The notes beneath the pieces are model-generated. The model saw only the letters and a program-made list of their open reading frames with translations, ran no database searches and was not told the DNA's origin. 64,000 nt of DNA from Puia dinghuensis (GTDB taxonomy: Bacteria; Bacteroidota; Bacteroidia; Chitinophagales; Chitinophagaceae), in the NCBI GenBank assembly GCA_026225275.1, contig JAMFSL010000154.1, positions 16,829 to 80,828 on the forward strand. The letters are read 5' to 3'. Within the stretch, counting starts at the first letter, position 1, and each line of letters opens with the position of its first letter. Shown in pieces: positions 10,701 through 17,271 of this stretch. The translations under genes and the position numbers were made by a program.

Positions 10701-10889
10701 TCCCTTTACGTTCACGCTGACACCGCCGATACCCTGCCCGTTGCCCGGATCAACCACCTTCCCGGTAACCAGGCGGGATTGTCCATTTTGGGCAACCAGC
10801 GTGCCCGGAAGAAATAAAAATGTGAGAATGCCCAGATAGATCAGGGACATTTTAAAAATGGGATTTTCTACAAGCAATGTCATTTTCAT
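7752..10889 (-). CDS. SusC/RagA family TonB-linked outer membrane protein
   Basis: TonB-dependent transporter of 1045 residues for glycan import across the outer membrane. A signal peptide (ending near LVAQ) is followed by the carboxypeptidase-regulatory-like beta sandwich (about 38-120), the SusC linker NDVIVIGYGTQKK, the plug domain with the RGTGSIG and LYIVDGVPRDFSRLDPNTIASISVLKDA motifs, then the 22-strand barrel ending IGLNATF with a terminal aromatic residue. It heads the leftward operon and diverges from the GH38/GH76 operon across a 455-bp control region. It carries no extra N-terminal STN domain, so transcriptional control is more likely through a hybrid two-component regulator than an anti-sigma factor. 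Confidence 0.96.
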   Translation of the reverse strand: MKMTLLVENPIFKMSLIYLGILTFLFLPGTLVAQNGQSRLVTGKVVDPGNGQGIGGVSVNVKGTNRGTITDSTGYFSLQADPKATLVFTHIGYDATVITARDQNGLVVGLKLSSKSLNDVIVIGYGTQKKVLNTAAVSTISPQDIAEKPVINVTNDLVGRASGLIITQGSGEPGFDGSNIQIRGTGSIGSTQALYIVDGVPRDFSRLDPNTIASISVLKDAAAVAPYGVAGANGVILITTKQGKTGKPSLTYNGYVGIQNPTKLPTFVNSYEYALMRNEADANDGAPPTYTANDIALFKNHTDPDGHPDGHPLQDLIIPNRPLSYNNLTLSGGTDDIHYFASVGYATQDAMWTTSRLKKYNASLNLTAKATKTTTVGLSVNGWVEDQYYPAVGSGSIINQAQHTPPFVPIYYSNGDWSAWVGQSLIGEAYHSGYQFNENTVWYTQLYVEQKLFKGLSAKAVVNYDNGPDPIFGGSSAIQRLWQTPIPFYNVDTSTHPYTYNEGNQGSSQPIFTETFYQQHMLTLQGLLNYAVSFGKNDITALAVVEDRVIKNETFTAQRINYSLNIDELNFGGSGAGDASNGGSSGGVKQLGYVYRVGYDYDKKYLFEAAGRYDGSYLFAPGHRFGYFPAFSAGWRISQEKFMQPITWIENLKLRASWGESGFYPSIGGIQTYQYLSQYTAYGNSAVINGTATEGVYEALQGNPDITWEKAKKTDVGFEATLWRGALGIEADYFYEKRSNMLVGIGNSLPAEYGVSIGDVNGGIMQNHGVDLTLTSQKTFSNGLLLDIRGTFTYAQNKLLKVYENSATYDNPNRRQTGRPNGEQFGLKAVGLYSPGDFSDPIAGTLKPGIPVSLIGPVHPGDIQYADVNHDGKIDDNDIVPVGHSQTPEIIYGLDPRLTYKHFYLDLLFQGSALSDIYVNNYIVWPFNGNGSSTEQVYHHHWMAANPRDERYPALHTTATSSNTQQSSWWMRNDSYIRLRSVEFGYTFPSKMIGNAIQSLRVFAAGNNIINWTPWMKEQIDPENSGAAQTYYQQRVLSIGLNATF

Positions 10890-10992
10890 ATTGAAGCATT
10901 TAATTAAACGAATAAGAGTGTAGTTTGGCGTAAATCTTACTTGGGAGAGTATGAAGATTGTTTCTTTTCATTGGCAGCCACCAGGCATTTTG

Positions 10993-11028
10993 TTTAACAA
11001 GTGATTACGTTGCAAAGAACTTGTTAAA
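10993..11028. promoter_or_regulatory. Perfect 10-bp inverted repeat, candidate operator
   Basis: TTTAACAAGT (10993-11002) and ACTTGTTAAA (11019-11028) are exact reverse complements separated by 16 bp, about 105 bp upstream of the susC start. The centre-to-centre distance is 26 bp, between two and three helical turns. It may be an operator or, less likely, part of an RNA hairpin in the susC leader. Seen directly; function inferred. Confidence 0.45.
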
Positions 11029-11138
11029 TCTTTTTATAAGGTTGCCAAATCGTCCCGTTTTTTTGACATTTCATACATTTATCAGGCGTTCCATGAAGTA
11101 CTTTATCGTCCAGAGCTCTTTAAGCAGCTGCCTTGAAT

Positions 11139-11163
11139 TGACAAAATGTTCATTATATTGTCA
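11139..11163. promoter_or_regulatory. TGACAA/TTGTCA inverted repeat
   Basis: TGACAA (11139-11144) and TTGTCA (11158-11163) form a 6-bp inverted repeat, centres 19 bp apart, inside the divergent control region. The half-site ACAA recurs in the other candidate operators of this locus. Short arms make chance occurrence possible. Confidence 0.3.
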
Positions 11164-11261
11164 GTATGTCCCGACACCGGTCAAAAAGGTTCATCGAATG
11201 ATCCAACCCTCCAGCGTGATGTCTAAAACAGGCTCCAAAAAATGCGGAGAACCATTATAAT

Positions 11262-11279
11262 GGACAATCCGACAAGAAA
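11262..11279 (+). promoter_or_regulatory. GGACAATCCGACAAG element upstream of the GH operon
   Basis: The element lies about 65 bp before the start at 11345. ACAATCCG (11264-11271) is directly followed by ACAAG, an arrangement repeated as ACAATTCGACAAG at 44287-44299 before the second susC and, with more mismatches, at 33415-33431. It is a candidate binding site for one of the two hybrid regulators. Based on visual alignment only. Confidence 0.4.
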
Positions 11280-11344
11280 AATGGACGTTTTGGCAAAGAC
11301 CCGCATGGCAGAAGCGTGATATTTGAACGGAGCAATGCCAGATT

Positions 11345-12967
11345 ATGAAAAAAGTCTCAAGGAAGCTTTTCGCCCTCTGTATTATCACACTAACGATCAG
11401 CTTAGCCGATGTCCAATCCCTTTTCGGCCAGCAGGCGCTGAAACTGTCCGGCTGGTTCACTGCTCAGGACGTAAATAATTTATTGTCACGCACTTCCGGC
11501 CTGGATAGCGCCGTGAGCTGGTGTAAAGTCCACGGGGTGACAAAAGTATACCTGGAAGCCTTTGGAAGAGGGTCTTATGCCGACAAAAAGACCCTCCTGA
11601 CCGCAAAAAGCCGATTTCTTAATGAAGGACTGGCGGTCGGAAGCGGTCTCACGACCAGCGGCTTTGGCAAAGAAGGCGTCGGCGACGGCTGGAATGGCGC
11701 TTTGTGTTATACTGACAGGGAAACACAGGAACAACTTCAGCAGATCTTCGAATATGCTGCTGGCCTCTTCGATGAGATCATTATAGACGACTGGTTCTTT
11801 ACCCAATGCCAATGCGAAGAATGTATCCGGGCCAAAGGAGACGAGTCGTGGTCTAAATATTACAGTGACCTGCTGGTCAAAATAAGCCGGGAACGTATTA
11901 TGCAGCCCGCCCACGCGGTCAATCCCCAAGTGAAGGTCATTATCAAATTCCCGCAATGGTATGACAACTTCCATTTGCGCGGCTACGATGTAGGCCGTGA
12001 GTCTGTGATCTTTGATGGCATCTGGTGTGGAACGGAATCCCGTAATTTCGACTATAATGGTCGGGGATTCGAGATCGGCTACAACGCCTTTTTCAACATG
12101 CGCTGGCTGGGAAGCCTTGGGTCTGTCGGGGGCGGATGGTTTGATGCCGATGCTACCACGGTAAATTATTTCCTTGAACAGGCCCGTCATACCGTCCTGG
12201 GTGGGGGGAAGGAGATCATTCTTTGGTGTTATGGAAGAATGCGGGACAAAACCAATAACTATGGACCTTTCAGGGGCACACCCGCGGCCGACATGACGGC
12301 ACTCAGCAACGAGCTCCCCGGGCTCGCAAAGCTGGCTGCCCTCATAGGTGACAAACCGCTGAAAGGCGTCCACCTGCTCAAACCACCGAACAGTGAACCG
12401 TTCGAAGAAGAATGGGTCTGCAGCTTTCTGGGTAACCTTGGAATCCCCTTTGTCCCCGCTTCAACAATCGACGAACAGGCGCTTGCCGCGGTCTTTCCGG
12501 TGCATGCGTTAAAAGATACCGGCTTCATCGATGCCATCCGGCGCATGCTAGCCAAAGGAACCCCGGTGGTCATTACGGACGGCCTTGCCAAAAGACTGGC
12601 CGACTGTCCGGATATCCTCACCGATAAGAACCTCGCTGTGCTGAAAGTCAACGGCAGCCCTAAAAAACTCCTGAACCTATCCCCTGATGCAATAAAACCC
12701 ATCAGAGACAAACTCCTGGCTCCCCTGGGTGTACAATTCGACGCACCGGATAAAGTGGAATTGTACTTATTCGGCGATGACTATTTTGTTGTGCAGAATT
12801 TAAACGATGAGGCTATCGATGTCACTCTTCACTTGTCGCACCGATCGCCCGCCCGCCAGGCTTTGATACTTCCCGAAACCGGGAGTAACGTGACGCTTTC
12901 ACAAAACAACGGCACCATAAAAATGCATCTTTCCGCAAGAACGCTTGTCGCCGGGGAATATCATTAA
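11345..12967 (+). CDS. Secreted TIM-barrel-like protein, family unassigned (candidate glycosidase)
   Basis: A 540-residue protein with a signal peptide ending near LFGQ. Residues about 30-330 look like a beta/alpha barrel: strands VTKVYLEAFG, EIIIDDWFF, VKVIIKFPQW and IILWCYGR, with acidic residues at strand ends (the IDDWF pair near residue 145 and WCGTES near 225). A cysteine cluster, QCQCEEC (about 152-158), follows the IDD motif and resembles a CxCxxC metal or disulfide site. A C-terminal region (330-540) carries Rossmann-like and beta-rich stretches. I do not recognise a numbered GH family. As first gene of an operon with GH38, GH2 and GH76 enzymes it is likely to act on the same glycan. 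The start gives a clean signal peptide. Confidence 0.65.
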   Translation: MKKVSRKLFALCIITLTISLADVQSLFGQQALKLSGWFTAQDVNNLLSRTSGLDSAVSWCKVHGVTKVYLEAFGRGSYADKKTLLTAKSRFLNEGLAVGSGLTTSGFGKEGVGDGWNGALCYTDRETQEQLQQIFEYAAGLFDEIIIDDWFFTQCQCEECIRAKGDESWSKYYSDLLVKISRERIMQPAHAVNPQVKVIIKFPQWYDNFHLRGYDVGRESVIFDGIWCGTESRNFDYNGRGFEIGYNAFFNMRWLGSLGSVGGGWFDADATTVNYFLEQARHTVLGGGKEIILWCYGRMRDKTNNYGPFRGTPAADMTALSNELPGLAKLAALIGDKPLKGVHLLKPPNSEPFEEEWVCSFLGNLGIPFVPASTIDEQALAAVFPVHALKDTGFIDAIRRMLAKGTPVVITDGLAKRLADCPDILTDKNLAVLKVNGSPKKLLNLSPDAIKPIRDKLLAPLGVQFDAPDKVELYLFGDDYFVVQNLNDEAIDVTLHLSHRSPARQALILPETGSNVTLSQNNGTIKMHLSARTLVAGEYH

Positions 12968-12999
12968 CACCAGATTCAATCACTGTCCAAAAAATAAAG

Positions 13000-15900
13000 A
13001 TGAAACGACGATCTTATCTTCTTCTTGCTGCAGGTCTTTTACCATTCTTAACGATTGCCCAGCCAATCGAGCATCGTGAAAAGTACGACATTGCCAGGGA
13101 TAAAGTGTTATATGTCATCGGCTACGCTCACCTGGATACGGAATGGAACTGGGAATATCCGACCGTCATCAACGATTATATCCGGAAGACGATGGTGGAT
13201 AACTTCGCCCTTTTTGAAAAGTATCCCGACTATGTATTCAACTTTACCGGCTCCCGCCGGTACAATATGATGAAGGAATATTATCCCGATCTGTATAAAA
13301 AAGTAAAAGACTATATCGGGCAGGGGCGTTGGTATATTGCCGGTTCCTCGGTGGATGAGGCGGAGGTCAATATCTCGTCCTCCGAATCGCTGCTGCGTCA
13401 GGTACTCTACGGAAATCTTTTCTTCAAACGTGAGTTTAACAAGCAAAGTTCCGATTATCTGCTGCCTGACTGTTTTGGCTTTGTGGCCACCACGCCGTCG
13501 ATATGGGCGCATGCAGGGCTCCTGGGTTTCTCCACCCAGAAACTCACATGGGGTTCCGCCAATGGCATCCCATTTAATGTAGGCGTGTGGGAAGGCCCGG
13601 ATGGGAAAGGCCTGGTGGCTGCCCTGAATGCCACGAGCTACAATGGAGATATCGTGCCCAGACTGGACAGGGATCGTGCCTGGACCGCCCGGATGACAGG
13701 CGATAGCAAAAAATACGGCCTTTTATTTGACTACCGGTACTATGGCACGGGCGACCAGGGCGGCGCGCCCAGGGAAAGGGACGTTCAACATGCCGTGGAA
13801 AGCCTTAAACACGGCGACAGCAGTAACTTCAAAGTTATCCTGACATCCTCCGATCAGCTTTTCAAAGACATCACACCCGCGCTGCGGGCCAAGCTGCCTA
13901 CCTATTCCGGCGACCTGCTGCTGGTCGAGCACAGCGCAGGCTCGCTGACGTCCCAGGCCTTTATGAAACGCGCCAACAGGAAAAATGAGTTACTGGCCAA
14001 ATCGGCCGAGCAGCTCTCATCCGTCGCATCCTGGCTTGGCGGGGCATCCTATCCGCTGGATAAGCTCAATAATTCCTGGGACCTCGTCCTGGGCAGCCAG
14101 TTCCACGATATCATGTCAGGAACGGCTACGCCAAAATCGTATGAATATGCCTGGAACGATGAATTTATCGCGATGAACGGGTTCTCCGAAGCGGTAAAGC
14201 ATTCTGCGAGCGCCATTACGCATCAGCTCAACACCCAGACCCAGGGTAAAGCCATTGTCGTATATAACCCCGTGGCCATCGACAGAGAAGACGTGGTTAC
14301 TGCCGAGCTGATCTATGCGAAAAAACCTGACCACCTACAAGTGATCGATAAGGATGGCAACACCGTTCCTTCACAGATCATTGCCGCCAAAGGGGATAAG
14401 GTCACCCTGCTCTTTTTGGCGAAAATCCCGTCGGCCGGGCTGTCTGTCTTCGACGTCCGGGAGACCAGTGAAAAGCCGGCTGCCTCGCCATTGATCGTAA
14501 CGGACAATACGCTGGAGAACGATTTCTTCAAGATCACGATCAATGTCAACGGAGACATTGCCAGCATCTACGACAAGAGCGCCCGAAAGGAAGTTCTTTC
14601 GCAACCCGCATCCCTCCAGTTCCAAAAAGAAGATCCTACGGACTGGCCGGCCTGGAATATGTATTGGAAGGACCGGAAGAACCCACCCATCGACGTCATG
14701 AACAAAGACGTCACCATAAAGATCATCGAACAGGGTCCGGTTCGCGTCGCGATCGAGGTAACCAAAAAGGGGCAGAACTCAAGTATCACCCAGATCATAA
14801 GCCTGGCTGCCGGCGAACCCGGTAAAAGGATCGAAGTAAGCAATACCATCGACTGGCAGTCAAAAGGAGTAAGCCTTAAGGCCGCCTTCCCTACCACCGT
14901 CGAAAATGAACAGGCCACCTACGGCTTGAATACGGCTGCCGTGCAGCGATCCACCAACAACGAGGTCAAGTTCGAGGTCCCCGCCCGTCAGTGGTTCGAC
15001 CTCACGGACAGGTCTGACAGCTATGGCGTTTCCATCCTGGAAGACGGCAAATATGGTTCGGACAAGCCGGACAACAGCACCGTACGCCTTACGCTGATGT
15101 TTACTCCCCTGGCCCATCAGTATGTTTATCAGAACTCACAGGATTGGGGCATTCATCATTTTACCTACGCGATTTACCCGCACGCGGGCGACTGGGTCCA
15201 CGCCATGTCCCCCTGGCAGGGCAGCTTCGTCAATGCACCGCTGATTGCCTTCGAAACGGGCAAACACGATGGGCCATTGGGCAAAGAATTCTCGCTGGTC
15301 AGCCTCAATAAGGCCAATGTAGATATCATGGCTTTCAAAAAAGCCGAAGAGAGCGACTACTACATTGTTCGATTCAACGAATTATACGGTAAGGATGCAG
15401 CAGCCATCGCTGCCCGGTTCCCTGGAAAGATTGTGGACGCCTACGAGGTAAACGGCCAGGAACAAAAGATCGGCGGGGCCAGCTTTGCCGATGGGAACCT
15501 TCACTTCGACATGACCCGGTTTTTGATCCGGAGTTTTGCCATCAAGCTGGATAAGGCCACGCAGCCCGGCTCGCTTCCCGCGCAAAAGCAACTCGATCTA
15601 CCCTACAATGAAGACGCCATTAGTTCCGACGCCAACAGGAGCGACGGGAATATGTCCGATAGCCTGACCTTGCCGGCCGAACTCATTCCTGCGGAGATCG
15701 TAAGCGAGGATATCCAATTCCAGATGGGCTCCACAGCCGATGGCGCAAAGAATGTATTGACGGCAAAAGGCCAGACCATCGATCTGCCCGCTGGAAACTA
15801 TAACAAATTGTATCTCCTGGCCGCGGCAACCCATGATACCACGGGCGAACTCTCCATCGGCAGGCAAAAGATCCGGCTGGGTTTCCAGGATTGGACAGGC

Positions 15901-16224
15901 TATATCGGCCAGCACTACGGGCGTAAACTGACCGACCACGATACCAAAGTCACGGAAATTACCCCCGCATTTGTAAAGGGCGACGACATCGCCTGGTATG
16001 CGTCGCATTGCCATTCGCCAAAAGGTAACGAAGCCTATCGATATAGCTACCTTTACAAGTATGCCATCAATATCCCCAAAGGGGCACGAAGCATCACCCT
16101 ACCAAAGAATGAAGCCATTAAAATATTTGCCATGACGGTAGCCGACGACGGCGATGAAGACGTGACGCCGCTGCAACCTTTGTATGATCATTTCAAAGAC
16201 GATGGACCAGTTAAATTGAGATAA
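13000..16224 (+). CDS. GH38 alpha-mannosidase
   Basis: Secreted alpha-mannosidase of 1074 residues that removes alpha-linked mannose with a metal-dependent retaining mechanism. A signal peptide ends near TIAQ. The GH38 N-terminal domain shows the zinc-site HLDTEWNW (His44, Asp46), the nucleophile motif LLPDCFGF (Asp about 157) and the late metal histidine in SQFHDIMSG. The mid helical domain and the C-terminal beta-sandwich domains (from about 500) follow, with an additional C-terminal beta-rich region (900-1070). It is cotranscribed with the upstream unassigned protein (32 bp gap) and the downstream propeller gene (3 bp gap). Together with GH76 and GH92 it argues that the locus degrades alpha-mannan or mannose-rich glycans. 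No key residue is missing. Confidence 0.95.
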   Translation: MKRRSYLLLAAGLLPFLTIAQPIEHREKYDIARDKVLYVIGYAHLDTEWNWEYPTVINDYIRKTMVDNFALFEKYPDYVFNFTGSRRYNMMKEYYPDLYKKVKDYIGQGRWYIAGSSVDEAEVNISSSESLLRQVLYGNLFFKREFNKQSSDYLLPDCFGFVATTPSIWAHAGLLGFSTQKLTWGSANGIPFNVGVWEGPDGKGLVAALNATSYNGDIVPRLDRDRAWTARMTGDSKKYGLLFDYRYYGTGDQGGAPRERDVQHAVESLKHGDSSNFKVILTSSDQLFKDITPALRAKLPTYSGDLLLVEHSAGSLTSQAFMKRANRKNELLAKSAEQLSSVASWLGGASYPLDKLNNSWDLVLGSQFHDIMSGTATPKSYEYAWNDEFIAMNGFSEAVKHSASAITHQLNTQTQGKAIVVYNPVAIDREDVVTAELIYAKKPDHLQVIDKDGNTVPSQIIAAKGDKVTLLFLAKIPSAGLSVFDVRETSEKPAASPLIVTDNTLENDFFKITINVNGDIASIYDKSARKEVLSQPASLQFQKEDPTDWPAWNMYWKDRKNPPIDVMNKDVTIKIIEQGPVRVAIEVTKKGQNSSITQIISLAAGEPGKRIEVSNTIDWQSKGVSLKAAFPTTVENEQATYGLNTAAVQRSTNNEVKFEVPARQWFDLTDRSDSYGVSILEDGKYGSDKPDNSTVRLTLMFTPLAHQYVYQNSQDWGIHHFTYAIYPHAGDWVHAMSPWQGSFVNAPLIAFETGKHDGPLGKEFSLVSLNKANVDIMAFKKAEESDYYIVRFNELYGKDAAAIAARFPGKIVDAYEVNGQEQKIGGASFADGNLHFDMTRFLIRSFAIKLDKATQPGSLPAQKQLDLPYNEDAISSDANRSDGNMSDSLTLPAELIPAEIVSEDIQFQMGSTADGAKNVLTAKGQTIDLPAGNYNKLYLLAAATHDTTGELSIGRQKIRLGFQDWTGYIGQHYGRKLTDHDTKVTEITPAFVKGDDIAWYASHCHSPKGNEAYRYSYLYKYAINIPKGARSITLPKNEAIKIFAMTVADDGDEDVTPLQPLYDHFKDDGPVKLR

Positions 16225-16227
16225 AAA

Positions 16228-17238
16228 ATGAATACACCTATTATATGGCGCCTTGGTATGCTTTTGATGTGCATTGCCCTCAATAAGGCAGCCGACGCAC
16301 AGCAAACCGATGCTCCTGCAGTAACAGCATCATTGGCCCCGACGGTATTGCCGGGAAAAGGAGTGCAACAATACGACTTCTTTTACGCGGGCGAAAGTAA
16401 GGCACGTAATATGTACATCGTCCGCAATGGCAGGATCACCTGGTCGTACATCGATACCGCCGGTAAGGGAGAGATCAGCGATGCCGTATTGATGGCTAAT
16501 GGAAATGTTTTGTTTGCCCACCAGTTTGGCGTTACGTTGATCAACCGGGACAAGCAAATACTTTGGCACTACGACGCGCCGGATGGTTTTGAAACACACA
16601 CCGCCCAGCCCATAGGCAGCGATCACGTGGTTTTTGTTCAAAACGGCAATCCCGCTCAGGTATTTGTGATGAACATCCGGACTAATACGGTTGAAAAAAA
16701 ATTTCCACTACCCTTTAAAAGCGGCACCCATGGCCAGATCAGACATGCCCGGTTAACCCCGCAGGGCACCTTGCTGGTGGCGCACATGGACCTCGGCAAA
16801 GTCTGCGAATACGATGTCGATGGCCATCAGCTTTCGTCGATTGACGTTGCCTCCGTGTGGTCAGCGGTGCCGTTAAAAAACGGGCATATCCTGGTGACCA
16901 GCAACCTGGGCTTCGTCAGCGAGATCACGAACGGAGGGGACTCTGTATGGAAATGCTCCGTGAAAGATATCGCCGGTTATTCGCTAAAAAATCCGCAGCT
17001 GGCCGTCAGGCTTGCGAATGGAAATACGCTTGTCAATAACTGGTTCAATCAATGGTCGGCCACGGTTGACCCCGCCAATCCACCTGTACAAGCAGTGGAG
17101 ATAACACCCGGAAAAAAAATAGTATGGGCTTTGCGCTCCTGGTCTGTACCTTTAAATCTGGGACCTTCTACCACCATCCAGATCCTTGACGATCCCGATG
17201 CTCTAACAAATGATGTTCACTTTGGTGATATAAAATAG
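16228..17238 (+). CDS. Secreted beta-propeller protein (PQQ/arylsulfotransferase-like repeats)
   Basis: A 336-residue protein with a signal peptide ending near ADAQQ. Repeating units of about 45 residues contain the motif (L/V)xNGxxLV, for example VLMANGNVLFAH, PLKNGHILVTSN and RLANGNTLVNNW, with a Trp-(S/H)-Y pattern between blades. This is the pattern of a seven-bladed PQQ-like or ASST-like propeller. No catalytic histidine of arylsulfotransferase can be assigned, so I read it as a binding or scaffold protein. It starts 3 bp after the GH38 stop and precedes a GH2 gene, so it is part of the mannan operon. Function unknown. Confidence 0.75.
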   Translation: MNTPIIWRLGMLLMCIALNKAADAQQTDAPAVTASLAPTVLPGKGVQQYDFFYAGESKARNMYIVRNGRITWSYIDTAGKGEISDAVLMANGNVLFAHQFGVTLINRDKQILWHYDAPDGFETHTAQPIGSDHVVFVQNGNPAQVFVMNIRTNTVEKKFPLPFKSGTHGQIRHARLTPQGTLLVAHMDLGKVCEYDVDGHQLSSIDVASVWSAVPLKNGHILVTSNLGFVSEITNGGDSVWKCSVKDIAGYSLKNPQLAVRLANGNTLVNNWFNQWSATVDPANPPVQAVEITPGKKIVWALRSWSVPLNLGPSTTIQILDDPDALTNDVHFGDIK

Positions 17239-17271
17239 CAGGGCAGATGCCCTATATTCTTAAACGTTAAA

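Larger units (their letters stand above)
10890..11344. other. Divergent control region between susC and the GH operon (no gene seen)
   Basis: This 455-bp stretch is AT-rich and holds no convincing reading frame. It contains two inverted repeats and a GGACAATCCGACAAG site, listed separately, and presumably both divergent promoters. I could not place a confident TAnnTTTG box for either side. A stretch near 11047-11070 (ATCGTCC, then TTTTTTTGAC) resembles the sequence around 23114-23132 upstream of the first hybrid regulator. Confidence 0.6.

Noticed and set aside
11486..12373. 295-codon open frame opposite the first GH-operon gene
   Set aside because: Antisense shadow in GC-rich coding sequence; no independent start signals.
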